The position numbers and the translations under genes were made by a program. Shown piece after piece: positions 26,276-35,054 of a stretch of DNA of 64,000 nucleotides. Each line of letters begins with the position of its first letter. Positions within the stretch are counted from its first letter, which is position 1. The stretch comes from Aliiroseovarius lamellibrachiae (lineage in GTDB: Bacteria; Pseudomonadota; Alphaproteobacteria; Rhodobacterales; Rhodobacteraceae), in contig NZ_JAHEVJ010000001.1 in the NCBI RefSeq assembly GCF_018599245.1, positions 124,001-188,000 on the forward strand, in the 5' to 3' direction. Under the pieces are notes generated by a model that was not told where the DNA came from, did no database searches, and was given only the letters and a program-made list of their open reading frames with translations.

Positions 26276-26309
26276 GGAAAAGCCGGGCGATGATTGTCCC
26301 GACTTTTCC
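26276..26309 (-). terminator. Hairpin terminator after the peptide-binding-protein gene
   Basis: GGAAAAG-C-CGGG and CCCG-A-CTTTTCC pair over 11 positions with one mismatch, 17 bases after the stop codon. T runs on the minus strand are interrupted, so strength is uncertain. Confidence 0.55.
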
Positions 26310-26325
26310 ATTTTCTCTGCCTGGC

Positions 26326-27795
26326 TTACTCGGCCCAGCTGACCCCTGTCAGGTCATTGGCTTGGGTCGGTGCATTTTCCCACAGCCCTTGGATTTTTGC
26401 ATTGGCGACGCCAGTTTTGGCGAGTTGAAACAGATAGCCATTCACGTAATCCTGCGCGATCATCTTTTGCATGGTGCCCAAAAGTTCTGTGCGCGCCGCA
26501 GGATCAGATGTGGTTTCCAGCGTCGCATTCAGATCCTGAAATTCCGCATTGTCATACTGAAAATAATATGCGGGACGCGCATAGATGCCGATGTCGGCCG
26601 GTTCGGTGTGGCTGACGATGGTCAGGTCAAAATCCTTGCCTTTGAACACCTGTTCAATCCACTGCGCCCATTCCAGATTGCTGATTTCGGTCTCGATCCC
26701 AACGGCGCGAAGCTGGGCGGCTATGATCTCGCCACCGCGGCGCGCATAGGCAGGCGGGGGCAGCATCAGGCGCAGTTTCAACCCGTCTGGGGCCGCCTCG
26801 GCCAACAGCGCTTTGGACATCTCGGGGTCATAAGCGGAGGTCCCGGTCAGATCCACATAGGCCGGTTGATGCGGCGCGTAATGGGTGCCGATTGGTGTGC
26901 CGTAGCCAAACATTGCGCCATCAATAATGTCCTGACGGTTGATCGCATGGGAAATGGCTTTGCGGATGCGCACATCGCTCAGCATCGGGGCCTTATTGTT
27001 CATCGACAGGATCGTCTCGCCTTCGGTCGACCCGACGATCACGCGAAAGCGTGGATCGGCCTCAAACTGCCCAAGGGTTTCGGGCGCAGGGAAATTCGGA
27101 AAGGCGTCAACGTCACCCGCCATCACGGCGGCAAAAGCGGCGTTGGGGTCTGAGATGAACTTGAATGTCGCGCTGGCAAGCGCCGGTGCCTCGCCCCAAT
27201 AGGCGTCGTTGCGCGTCATGGTCACATGATCGCCCTTGGCCCATTCTTTAAACGTAAACGGCCCGGTGCCGACGGGATGGGTCGCGGCGTCTTGGATGCT
27301 TTCGGGTGCAACAATCACCGCATCGCCCCACGCCATGTTAAAGGCGAAATTGCCATTGGGCGCATCGAGCGTGATCTCGACGGTCAGTGGATCCACCGCC
27401 CGAACGCTTTCGATGCCCTTAAACAGCGCCTTTTGCGCATTGGTGCTGTCTTCAGCCCGCGCGCGGTCCAGTGAAAACACCACGTCATCGGCGTTCATAT
27501 CTGTGCCATCGTGGAACTTAACGCCCCCCCGCAAAGTGAAGGTATAGGTCAGCCCGTCATCAGAAACAGTCCACGCGCTGGCCAGCCCCGGCATCACGGT
27601 GCCATCGGGGCCAAAACGGGTTAAACCCTCGTAAATATTGGCATAAACCACCTCATCAATCGCGGCAGCGGCCCCCCCGGTTGGGCCAAGGTTTGGCGGC
27701 TCAAGCTGCATGCCCAGCGTGATCGCATCATTGCCCGCAAGCGCGGTTCCCGCCATCAGCGCAAAGGCGCAGGCGGTGAGTTTGAGATGTGTCAT
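26326..27795 (-). CDS. ABC transporter substrate-binding protein, peptide/nickel type (SBP family 5)
   Basis: A 489-residue periplasmic binding protein of the DppA/OppA family. A Sec signal peptide ending ALAGNDA covers about residues 1-20. Family features include YEGLTRFGPDG, the FTLRGGVKFHDGTDMNADDV segment near residues 84-103, and PVGTGPFTFKEW. A GAGGAGG ribosome-binding site fixes the ATG at 27795. No permease or ATPase gene is adjacent, so it is an orphan binding protein that either works with a distant transporter or delivers a specialised ligand. Confidence 0.9.
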   Translation of the reverse strand: MTHLKLTACAFALMAGTALAGNDAITLGMQLEPPNLGPTGGAAAAIDEVVYANIYEGLTRFGPDGTVMPGLASAWTVSDDGLTYTFTLRGGVKFHDGTDMNADDVVFSLDRARAEDSTNAQKALFKGIESVRAVDPLTVEITLDAPNGNFAFNMAWGDAVIVAPESIQDAATHPVGTGPFTFKEWAKGDHVTMTRNDAYWGEAPALASATFKFISDPNAAFAAVMAGDVDAFPNFPAPETLGQFEADPRFRVIVGSTEGETILSMNNKAPMLSDVRIRKAISHAINRQDIIDGAMFGYGTPIGTHYAPHQPAYVDLTGTSAYDPEMSKALLAEAAPDGLKLRLMLPPPAYARRGGEIIAAQLRAVGIETEISNLEWAQWIEQVFKGKDFDLTIVSHTEPADIGIYARPAYYFQYDNAEFQDLNATLETTSDPAARTELLGTMQKMIAQDYVNGYLFQLAKTGVANAKIQGLWENAPTQANDLTGVSWAE

Positions 27796-27932
27796 ATAAT
27801 CCTCCTCTTGCCCTGTTGGGTCTGGCCCAGCGTCCGGCCCAGGGTCTGACGGTATGAAACGCGAGGGGCGCGCGCAAAGCAAGAGGCAGCTGGGGGGCAG
27901 GCGCGGGGAACGCTTTGTGCGTTACGTCACAA

Positions 27933-28868
27933 TCAAGCGGCGGGCCGTGTGGCGGGGGGTGCAAAGCTGACCAAAAGGGCGGCGGTCGTGATGGCGCAAA
28001 TGCCGATCCACCCCATCATGCCGGGCAAATGCCCAAAGAACAGCGCATCAAACCCAAGCGCCCAGATAAGGCCGGTGAATTCAAACGGGGCCAGCACGGC
28101 GACCGGCGTGCGGGCCATCGCTTCGGTCGCCAAAATATGCCCAATGCCGCCGACAATTCCGGCCAGCGCAAGCCACGCAACCATGCTCCAGTTCAGCGTG
28201 ACCCAGCCAAACGGTAGGGTCATTGCCCCGCCAAGGGCTGAAATCGCCGCAAAGGAAAACGCGATGGTGGAGGGGCGCTCGGTGAAGGTCATGCGCCGCA
28301 CATGCACCCGCATAAACGCCATCGTCAGGGCAAATCCCAACCCCGCCGCCATGCCGATCAACGCGCCTTCGCCGGGCAGGGAAAATGCCTCCCACAACAT
28401 GGCGAGCATGCCCGCACATGAGATGCCGATGGCGATTAAAACAGCGCGAGTCAGGGTCTCGCCCAGTAAGATCACCGCCAAGGGAAGCGCCAGAACCGGC
28501 GCGAGATAGGCCAGCGCCTGGGCATTTGCGACCGGAAGGTAAGCGAGTGACAAAAACGACAACGCCATTGAAATCGCGCCGAAAATCCCCCGAGTCAGGT
28601 GCAACATCGGGCGGCGAGTGGTCAGTGCGTGGGGAAATTCGTGGCGGATCACCATATAGATCACAATCGGCAAAATCGCGAAAAGCGCGCGCCAAAACAT
28701 GATCTGCCCCACCGGCACCTTACCGGCCACCGCATGAATGGCCGCCGACATGCCGGTCATTAAAAAGACCGCTGACAGGCGCAGTAAAATACCGTTCCTC
28801 TGCAGGCGCCGCGCGGTTTGTGCGGTGCTTTCTGTCGGCTGGGGAGGGGGGTGTGTCGCGCTACGCAT
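27933..28868 (-). CDS. DMT-superfamily (EamA) transporter 3
   Basis: A transporter of about 311 residues with ten predicted helices in two EamA repeats, for example LAYLPVANAQALAYLAPVLAL in the first repeat and ATEAMARTPVAVLAPFEFTGL in the second. The start at 28868 is a choice by position; no good ribosome-binding site is visible. It is divergent from panB and may share regulation with it. The proximity to pantothenate genes does not prove that it carries pantothenate or its precursors. Confidence 0.85.
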   Translation of the reverse strand: MRSATHPPPQPTESTAQTARRLQRNGILLRLSAVFLMTGMSAAIHAVAGKVPVGQIMFWRALFAILPIVIYMVIRHEFPHALTTRRPMLHLTRGIFGAISMALSFLSLAYLPVANAQALAYLAPVLALPLAVILLGETLTRAVLIAIGISCAGMLAMLWEAFSLPGEGALIGMAAGLGFALTMAFMRVHVRRMTFTERPSTIAFSFAAISALGGAMTLPFGWVTLNWSMVAWLALAGIVGGIGHILATEAMARTPVAVLAPFEFTGLIWALGFDALFFGHLPGMMGWIGICAITTAALLVSFAPPATRPAA

Positions 28869-28938
28869 GATAGCGCTATCGCAGTTTGACCCTTGCCTGT
28901 CAAACACCACCCCAATCCAACAGGCCGCAACGTGACCT

Positions 28939-28967
28939 TTGATTTTCTGCAACGCAGCATCTATATT
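28939..28967 (+). promoter_or_regulatory. Predicted panBC promoter
   Basis: TTGATT (28939-28944) and TATATT (28962-28967) are separated by exactly 17 bases and lie 60 bases before the panB start codon. This is a good match to a sigma-70-type promoter. Confidence 0.6.
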
Positions 28968-29027
28968 GCGCCCGCGAACAGGATCATGGGTCCGCATAAG
29001 ACCATAAGCCCGACGGGAGGGGTACCA

Positions 29028-29855
29028 ATGTCTGCAACAGCCAAGCAGGTGGCGCTGACGCCATCAAATATACGCGACATGAAAACCGGCGATCCGATTG
29101 TGACGCTGACCGCTTATACCACGCCTATGGCGCAGATGATGAATGACCACGTTGATGTGGTGCTGGTCGGCGACAGCGTCGGCATGGTGCTGCACGGGTT
29201 GCCCGATACGCTGGGCGTGACGATGGACATGATGTGCCTGCACGGGGCGGCCGTGCGCCGGGGGCTGACGCGGCCAATGATGGTCATCGACATGCCATTT
29301 GGCAGCTATGAAGAAAGCCCCGCTGAGGCGTTTCGCAATGCCGCCCGTTTGATGCGGGAAACCGGCGCGGATGCGGTGAAACTTGAGGGTGGCGTCACAA
29401 TGGCCGACACCATCCGCTTTCTCACCGCGCGGTCCATTCCCGTCATGGCGCATATCGGGCTGACCCCACAGGCGATCAACACGCTGGGCGGATACAAAGT
29501 GCAAGGCCGCGGCGAGGATCGGGCCCGCGTGATGGCAGACGCCAAAGCGGTGGAAGAGGCCGGGGCGTTTTCAGTTGTGCTTGAGAAAACACCCGAGGGT
29601 CTGTCGGACGAGATTACCAAGGCGCTGTCGATCCCAACCATCGGCATCGGGGCCTCCGCCGGATGTGACGGTCAGGTCTTGGTCGTCGACGATATGCTGG
29701 GGCTGTTCACCGCGTTCAAACCGAAATTTGTCAAACGATTTGGGACATTAGGTGTGGACGGCGAAGGTGCGATCAAGGCATATGCAAATGAGGTTCGGGC
29801 CCGCAGTTTCCCCGGCCCGGAACATGTTTTTGCTGATGAGGTACCCAAAAAGTGA
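29028..29855 (+). CDS. panB: 3-methyl-2-oxobutanoate hydroxymethyltransferase
   Basis: PanB makes ketopantoate from 2-oxoisovalerate and methylene-tetrahydrofolate, the first committed step of pantothenate (CoA precursor) synthesis. The 275-residue protein has [13 protein letters not shown] with the Mg-binding Asp, the [14 protein letters not shown] loop, VKLEGG, and the late [16 protein letters not shown] motif. A GGGAGGGG ribosome-binding site fixes the ATG at 29028, and a good promoter lies just upstream. The stop overlaps the panC start. Confidence 0.96.
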   Translation: MSATAKQVALTPSNIRDMKTGDPIVTLTAYTTPMAQMMNDHVDVVLVGDSVGMVLHGLPDTLGVTMDMMCLHGAAVRRGLTRPMMVIDMPFGSYEESPAEAFRNAARLMRETGADAVKLEGGVTMADTIRFLTARSIPVMAHIGLTPQAINTLGGYKVQGRGEDRARVMADAKAVEEAGAFSVVLEKTPEGLSDEITKALSIPTIGIGASAGCDGQVLVVDDMLGLFTAFKPKFVKRFGTLGVDGEGAIKAYANEVRARSFPGPEHVFADEVPKK

Positions 29856-30736
29856 GCCTCAATGAAAGCCCAGAAATGACCCGTGAAATGAGCCATGACA
29901 TGAAAATCGTTCGCACCAAAGATGACCTGCGCACCCTGCGCCGCCGTTGGATTTTCAAGGGTGAAAAAGTCGCTGTGGTGCCCACCATGGGCGCGCTTCA
30001 TGCGGGGCATTTGTCTTTGGTTGAGGCGGCGAAAGCGTCCGCCGATCGGGTGATTGTGACGATTTTTGTGAACCCAAAACAGTTCAACAATCCCGACGAT
30101 CTGACCGGCTATCCGCGCACCGAGGATGAGGATGCCGCCAAGCTGGCACCTTACGGAATTGACGCGCTTTACGTGCCGACGCCAGATCAGATTTACCCCG
30201 ATGGCTTTGCCACCAATGTACGCGTGTCTGGCCTGACCGAAGACCTTGAGGGCGCGCATCGCCCCGGTCATTTCGATGGGGTGGCAACGGTGGTGTCAAA
30301 ACTGTTTTTGCAATCGCGCGCCGACGTCGCCTATTTCGGGCAGAAAGACTATCAACAGCTTTTGCTGGTCAGCCGTCTGTCGCGGGATCTGGACATTGAG
30401 ACCGAGGTGGTTGGCTGCCCCACGGTGCGCGAAGCCGACGGTCTTGCCATGTCCTCGCGCAACGTGCGCCTGTCGGCCACTCAGCGCGCCATTGCACCGG
30501 TGCTTAAGGCGGAAATGGACCGCGCGGCGGAGGCCATTCGACGTGGGGCTGACAGGCGCGTGGTGCTGGACACCGCAAAGCAGCAGATCGAAAATGCGGG
30601 TTATGATACGGTGGAATATCTTGAATTGCGCGATGCGGAAACGCTCGCCCCTGTCACCGATCTGTCCCGCCCCACGCGGTTGCTTGCGGCGGCGATGTTG
30701 GGGGATGTGCGGTTGATTGATAATATCGCGGTGTGA
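29852..30736 (+). CDS. panC: Pantoate--beta-alanine ligase
   Basis: PanC joins pantoate and beta-alanine with ATP to give pantothenate. Key motifs are [18 protein letters not shown] (HIGH-like ATP site), [17 protein letters not shown] and [16 protein letters not shown]. The GTG at 29852 overlaps the panB stop (GTGA) and gives a 294-residue protein. ATG codons at 29876, 29888 and 29900 would give shorter forms closer to the typical N-terminus ([11 protein letters not shown]), so the exact start is open. Confidence 0.94.
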   Translation: MSLNESPEMTREMSHDMKIVRTKDDLRTLRRRWIFKGEKVAVVPTMGALHAGHLSLVEAAKASADRVIVTIFVNPKQFNNPDDLTGYPRTEDEDAAKLAPYGIDALYVPTPDQIYPDGFATNVRVSGLTEDLEGAHRPGHFDGVATVVSKLFLQSRADVAYFGQKDYQQLLLVSRLSRDLDIETEVVGCPTVREADGLAMSSRNVRLSATQRAIAPVLKAEMDRAAEAIRRGADRRVVLDTAKQQIENAGYDTVEYLELRDAETLAPVTDLSRPTRLLAAAMLGDVRLIDNIAV

Positions 30737-30749
30737 GGACGTGAAGGAA

Positions 30750-30806
30750 GGGGCGCTGCCCCTCGACCTGCGGTCTCACCCCGGGATATTGGCAACAAGA
30801 AAAAAG
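30750..30806 (+). repeat. Dispersed gene-tail element, long form (copy 7)
   Basis: Hairpin 1 is GGGGC-GCT-GCCCC (30750-30762), hairpin 2 is GACC-TGC-GGTC (30765-30775), followed by TCACCCCGGGATATTGGCAA and the CAAGAAAAAAG tail. It starts 13 bases after the panC stop codon in the same orientation. Confidence 0.8.
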
Positions 30807-30847
30807 GGGGGGCTGTTTTTGCCCCGGATTTCACCCTGCGCAAAACA

Positions 30848-30926
30848 TTAAACAGTTTAAACTTTGCGATTTTGACCCTGTAAACAGTTTAAAGTTTCGG
30901 GTTTCAAATCTTTAAACTGTTTACAG
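30848..30926. repeat. Triple TAAACAGTTTAAA repeat with perfect 17-bp inverted arms
   Basis: CTGTAAACAGTTTAAAG (30878-30894) and its exact complement (30910-30926) are separated by 15 bases. A third related copy, TTAAACAGTTTAAAC, begins at 30848. The block lies between convergent panC and the ArgE/DapE gene, 4 bases from the latter's stop codon. It may be a terminator or a protein-binding site. Confidence 0.7.
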
Positions 30927-30929
30927 TTT

Positions 30930-32210
30930 TCAAAGCAGTTCTTCCAGGACCAAGGCCATCACGCCCGCACTGTCGATCATGTCTTGGACCCCCACCCATT
31001 CATCCGGCTGATGTGCCAAATCCAAGATGCCCGGCCCGTAAGCGATACAGTTTTTAAGCTTGCCGATCCGGTCGATATGTTTCTGATCATAGGTGCCCGG
31101 GCTGACCACATATGAGGGTTGCTGACCGAGCACTTTTTCGATGGCGGCGGCGGTGGTTTTGACCACGGGCGCGTGTTGGTCGGTCATGCTTGGGATCACC
31201 TCATGCATGTCGGTAATCTCGTACTCAAAACTCGGCCGTTCCGCTTTGATCTTCGCCAGCATTCGGTGGACTTCGCCCTTCACTTCCGCCAGATCTTCTT
31301 CGATCAAAAACCGCCGGTCGATCACGATGCGACAGCGATCGGCGACGCAGGGGGCGGGCAGGCCGGTAAAGCCTTTGGGCTGTTCTGCTTCGCCGCCGTG
31401 GATGGAATTGACGTTGAGTGTGGATTGTTTGGCCCCATCCGGCACAACCGGCATTTCCGTTTGTTTTGAGGCCAGTAGCGGATAAAGATAGGTCTCCATC
31501 TCTTCCAGAACCGCGCCCATATGTCGGATCGCGCTGTCGCCCAGAAACGGCATGGAACCATGGGCGATGCGCCCTTTTGTTTCAATTTCCGCCCACCAGA
31601 CACCGCGATGCCCAAGGCAAATCCGGTCTTTGTTCAGGGGTTCTGGGATGATCACATGCTGCACGCGGTCGGGGTCGAAATATCCCTTTTCGGCCAAGTA
31701 AGCAACGCCGCCATAGCCGCCACTTTCCTCGTCCGCTGTGGCCGAGATTTCAACGGCCCCTTTGTGGTTTGGGTAGAGGTGGATGAACGCTTCGGCGGCA
31801 ATAATTGATGCCGCCAATCCGCCTTTCATATCGCACGCCCCACGGCCGTAAATTTTGCCGTCTTCCAGTTCGCCGCCAAAGGGATCTTTGGTCCAGCCGT
31901 GGCCGACCTCAACCACATCATGATGCGAATTGAAATGCACGCAGTCGCCCGGCGCACCGCCTTCGTGACGGGCGACCACATTCCAGCGGGGGAATTCGGC
32001 GCAGTCGCCGGGGGTGCCTTCAGCCCGGATCAAATCCACCTTAAATCCTTGTTTTCCCAAGCGTTCTGCGACAAATGAACAGACCCGACGATAGTCCCGA
32101 CCCGGTGGGTTCAGGGTCGGGATGCGGATCAGTTCCTGTGTCAATGCAACAAGGTCATCGCGACGTGCGGCAATTTCAGTCAACAGCGGGTGGGGTGTTT
32201 GATCAGTCAT
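30930..32210 (-). CDS. ArgE/DapE-family metallo-deacylase
   Basis: A 426-residue M20-family zinc amidohydrolase, related to acetylornithine deacetylase and succinyl-diaminopimelate desuccinylase. Zinc ligands are in HFNSHHDVVEVG, YGRGACDMKGGLA and TADEESGGYGG, with a later LAHQPDEW. The dimerisation domain begins near residue 210 (KGRIAHGSMPFLG). The subfamily carries the TIGR01910-type layout, in which exact substrates (N-acyl amino acids or N-formyl compounds) often are not known. It is transcribed alone and converges on panBC. Confidence 0.88.
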   Translation of the reverse strand: MTDQTPHPLLTEIAARRDDLVALTQELIRIPTLNPPGRDYRRVCSFVAERLGKQGFKVDLIRAEGTPGDCAEFPRWNVVARHEGGAPGDCVHFNSHHDVVEVGHGWTKDPFGGELEDGKIYGRGACDMKGGLAASIIAAEAFIHLYPNHKGAVEISATADEESGGYGGVAYLAEKGYFDPDRVQHVIIPEPLNKDRICLGHRGVWWAEIETKGRIAHGSMPFLGDSAIRHMGAVLEEMETYLYPLLASKQTEMPVVPDGAKQSTLNVNSIHGGEAEQPKGFTGLPAPCVADRCRIVIDRRFLIEEDLAEVKGEVHRMLAKIKAERPSFEYEITDMHEVIPSMTDQHAPVVKTTAAAIEKVLGQQPSYVVSPGTYDQKHIDRIGKLKNCIAYGPGILDLAHQPDEWVGVQDMIDSAGVMALVLEELL

Positions 32211-32419
32211 GAGGGGACGTTAGGCGGGAATTTCGAAACAGACAATGGGCGGTGTGATCGGGCGCGCGGCCCATCGGCCGTTGCCGAAATTCCGAAACAT
32301 CTGCCCCCTTTTGCCTAGGCCCCCTCTTGAAATCGCGCTACACTCGCGCCAACTTAATGTTATTAGGATTAACTTTCGCGTTGCAGGGTGAATATGCGGA
32401 GCGAAACAGAGGAGGTTTT

Positions 32420-33496
32420 ATGTCGAAATTCGAGACACAGTTGCGTGAAAGTCAAACTCAGGTTGCTGAGGCGCAATCCAAGATTTCAGAGCTGACCACG
32501 CGCATCGAAACCGCGCGATCCAAGATGAAATCCGGCGAGGATGTGTCGATCGACATTGAGAACGCATCCCTTGAGGATGTGCATGCGCACACCGAGGCGA
32601 TGAACGCAAATATCGCCGAGCTGATTATGGGTTTGGATGATGTGACCGCCGGATTTAGTTCGGAATTTGAACAGCTTAGATCAAAGACGGGCTGGGAAGC
32701 TTTCATCGGGATTTTTGCCAGCGGCAAGTCGGAAATGATGCGGCAGGAGCGTCTGCGCTCTGCGTCAATCGACGACAAATTGCAGGAATTGATCGGCCAG
32801 TCGGACACAATTGTGCGCCTTTTAGAAGGCCAGTTGAATGTGTTGAATGAGCAGAAAGACAAAGTGTCTGCCAATCTGGCAGAGACCTTGGACGACCGCG
32901 AATTTACCGTGAAAGATCTGGAGGCGATCCGGGCTGAGATATTGGCTTTGGACCCAAAGATCATCACGCTTGAGGGCAAAATCGCCAATGAAACCGATGC
33001 CGCGGCACGGACGGCGCTGGAGACGGAACTGGCGGATTTGAACAAGCAATACAATGGCTTGGTTCAAGATGAGCAGGTGAAGCTGGCGAAATCGCAAACG
33101 CTGGAACGCTATATTGAAAAGGGCAAAACCTGGGTGGATTCACTGCAAAACCAAGCGGCGACCCAGATGGTGCTGATCAACAAGTTGCAGACCGATACCA
33201 AGCAACGTGTGGTGCTGTATGATGCGCTGACCAAATCGTTGAAAACCGCGCAACAACAAGATGTTGCGCACCGGATCAATGAAATTGGTGTTGAAACCGA
33301 CAAAGAAGCACAGGCGGCGATGGCGGCGATTGGCACGGCGACGAACCAGCGCATGGCCGACATGATGGAAGCGCACGAAGACCAGATGGTGTTTGCGCGT
33401 GATGTGCTCGAAGCCAAGGCCAAAGCGGATGAGCGTTTTGCCCGCCGGTTTGCGGCGATTGTCGAGAAACATGATAAGAATGCGTATGGCTCGTAA
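32420..33496 (+). CDS. Long coiled-coil protein of unknown function
   Basis: A 358-residue protein with no signal peptide or membrane segment. Nearly the whole length is charged helix with heptad-like spacing: residues 1-80 (ETQLRESQTQVAEAQSKISELTTR), a short break with GWEAFIGIFASGKSEMM near residue 93, and long helices to the end. The overall look recalls TelA-type or phage-shock-like coiled coils, but I see no diagnostic motif. A GAGGAGG ribosome-binding site fixes the ATG at 32420. It is the first gene of a run that includes an AAA+ ATPase, and could be a scaffold or substrate for it. Confidence 0.7.
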   Translation: MSKFETQLRESQTQVAEAQSKISELTTRIETARSKMKSGEDVSIDIENASLEDVHAHTEAMNANIAELIMGLDDVTAGFSSEFEQLRSKTGWEAFIGIFASGKSEMMRQERLRSASIDDKLQELIGQSDTIVRLLEGQLNVLNEQKDKVSANLAETLDDREFTVKDLEAIRAEILALDPKIITLEGKIANETDAAARTALETELADLNKQYNGLVQDEQVKLAKSQTLERYIEKGKTWVDSLQNQAATQMVLINKLQTDTKQRVVLYDALTKSLKTAQQQDVAHRINEIGVETDKEAQAAMAAIGTATNQRMADMMEAHEDQMVFARDVLEAKAKADERFARRFAAIVEKHDKNAYGS

Positions 33497-33743
33497 ACGC
33501 AAAGCGCCGCTTATTGATGGCCACCGTGCCCTTGGTCTTCTTGGAATTTTCTCTGTGACGTCAATGCTTTGCGGTCTTGGGTTTGAGATCGAAATGTTGA
33601 TGCACATCGGCGCTTTGGGGGCGGTTGGCTGTGCATTGCTTTACGGCCAGTTGAACCCGAGCGGTCGCGGGTCACGCTACAATCCAGAGGCGGGATCATC
33701 AGATGGTGGGGCCGGGGATTGTGGGGGCGGTGATGGTGATTGA
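33486..33743 (+). CDS. Small membrane protein with Gly/Asp-rich tail
   Basis: An 85-residue protein starting MARKRKAPLIDGHRALGLLG. Two hydrophobic segments (about residues 14-30 and 32-52) follow a positively charged N-terminus, and the C-terminus is a Gly/Ser/Asp-rich tail. The start overlaps the end of the coiled-coil gene by 11 bases; an ATG two codons earlier is also possible. No family recognised. Translational coupling suggests it works with its neighbours and may tie the complex to the membrane. Confidence 0.6.
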   Translation: MARKRKAPLIDGHRALGLLGIFSVTSMLCGLGFEIEMLMHIGALGAVGCALLYGQLNPSGRGSRYNPEAGSSDGGAGDCGGGDGD

Positions 33744-33780
33744 CGCTGTTTTCACACCGACATTTGGTTGAAGGGGAACC

Positions 33781-34962
33781 ATGTCTGACGATATCAAATC
33801 CACCGAACAGGCCAGCGCGGGGTTTGCGCAGAAAACCCTTAGCAGCGACCATGCGGAGCTGACGGATACGGACATCACGCGCCGGTATTTTTCAAAGTTC
33901 GACGCCATCACCGGGCACCTCACACGGGTCGCGGGGCAGATGGAGGCCGAGGGGCGCATGGGTCGGGATGAGGTCACGGTGCTGGCCGGATACCTCGTTA
34001 AACTGGGGTTCACCTTTCGCGCGCTGGCGAACAAATACCATTTTTCTGGCGGCTCATACGGGCTGACGGCACAAACGCTGAGTTTTGATCGGGTTGAGAG
34101 CGGGTTTCCGGTCGCGGCTGAGCTTTTGCAGATGGCGTCGGATGCGGCCCAAGCCGAGGGGCGGCTGGCGCAGATGCCGTCGGTGGACAAGTTGAAATCA
34201 GAAATGGTCAGCCAGATTGTCGGCGATCTGACCAAGCCGGTGAAGCTGCAATACAGCCTGTCACAGCGGTTGTATTATGAGGAATTGGTGAAAGGTCAGC
34301 TCTTTTGGCCGCAAATGCACCCAGATGTGGTTTGGCGCCGCAATGAAGGTGAGGGGCGCCATGCGCGGCGTCATTATTTGCTGCATTGGGCGGTCTATGA
34401 CAGCGAGGTGAACCTGCCGACGATTTACCTGATGGAGGTCGAGGACACCGGGAAATACCCGCTGCCGAAAGATGATGAACGCTGGCCGCAAGTGGGCGCG
34501 CATCTGATGGCGCAATCGATGGCGGGGCTGAAGCTTGTGACCATTGCCACCGGGTTTGATCGTGACTTTGACAAGCTGCACCCTAAACGGCTGCGGCGGT
34601 TTCATATTGGCCCAATGTACAGCCATACGTTCACGCGCCAAACTGGCCCCTTGCGCGAGGTTCTGGACGAGGCGAAATCGCCCCCCGGCGAAGATTGGGC
34701 GCTGGCGTGGACGCTGGAAGAGCTGGAAAGCCGCGAGGTGAAAGAAGAGCGCACCGGATGGTTTGGATCGGTGGAACGCGAGGTGTTTCAGCTGGATCCT
34801 TTTGCCGGGCGTGGGGCTGATCTGGGGGCCACGCGGATGGAACGATCCATCATCCTGCCGGAACGTCCCTTTCAGGTGTTGGCGGAGAAGAACCCGCCGG
34901 GCTTTCGCGATGTGCGTAAATTTGTGGTGCGCCCGGGTGGGCAGGTGTTGAGTTATCGGTGA
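33781..34962 (+). CDS. Conserved-looking protein of unknown function in the AAA+ run
   Basis: A 393-residue soluble protein, no signal peptide. The N-terminal 130 residues are helical. The middle part has Trp/Tyr-rich blocks such as LFWPQMHPDVVWRR, HYLLHWAVYDSEVNLPTIYL (residues 198-217) and MEVEDTGKYPLP, and the C-terminal part has GWFGSVEREVFQLDPFAG. I do not recognise the family. It starts 37 bases after the small membrane protein and is followed by a copy of the dispersed gene-tail element and then by the AAA+ ATPase. Confidence 0.7.
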   Translation: MSDDIKSTEQASAGFAQKTLSSDHAELTDTDITRRYFSKFDAITGHLTRVAGQMEAEGRMGRDEVTVLAGYLVKLGFTFRALANKYHFSGGSYGLTAQTLSFDRVESGFPVAAELLQMASDAAQAEGRLAQMPSVDKLKSEMVSQIVGDLTKPVKLQYSLSQRLYYEELVKGQLFWPQMHPDVVWRRNEGEGRHARRHYLLHWAVYDSEVNLPTIYLMEVEDTGKYPLPKDDERWPQVGAHLMAQSMAGLKLVTIATGFDRDFDKLHPKRLRRFHIGPMYSHTFTRQTGPLREVLDEAKSPPGEDWALAWTLEELESREVKEERTGWFGSVEREVFQLDPFAGRGADLGATRMERSIILPERPFQVLAEKNPPGFRDVRKFVVRPGGQVLSYR

Positions 34963-34968
34963 GGAAGA

Positions 34969-35022
34969 GGGGCTCTGCCCCCGGCTAATCGCCTCCCCCG
35001 AGGTATTTTGAGCAAGAAAAAG
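34969..35022 (+). repeat. Dispersed gene-tail element, long form (copy 8)
   Basis: Hairpin 1 is GGGGC-TCT-GCCCC (34969-34981), hairpin 2 is GGC-TAATC-GCC (34983-34993), followed by TCCCCCGAGGTATTTTGAG and the CAAGAAAAAG tail. It starts 6 bases after the stop codon of the 393-residue protein and has the same orientation. Confidence 0.75.
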
Positions 35023-35054
35023 AGGCGCAGCCTTTTCGTTTGTAGGAGAGTTTT

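Noticed and set aside
17012-28868. Recent triplication of EamA transporters (17012, 25216, 27933)
   Set aside because: The three proteins share only the family fold; aligned by eye they have different loops and termini. They are ordinary members of a large family.
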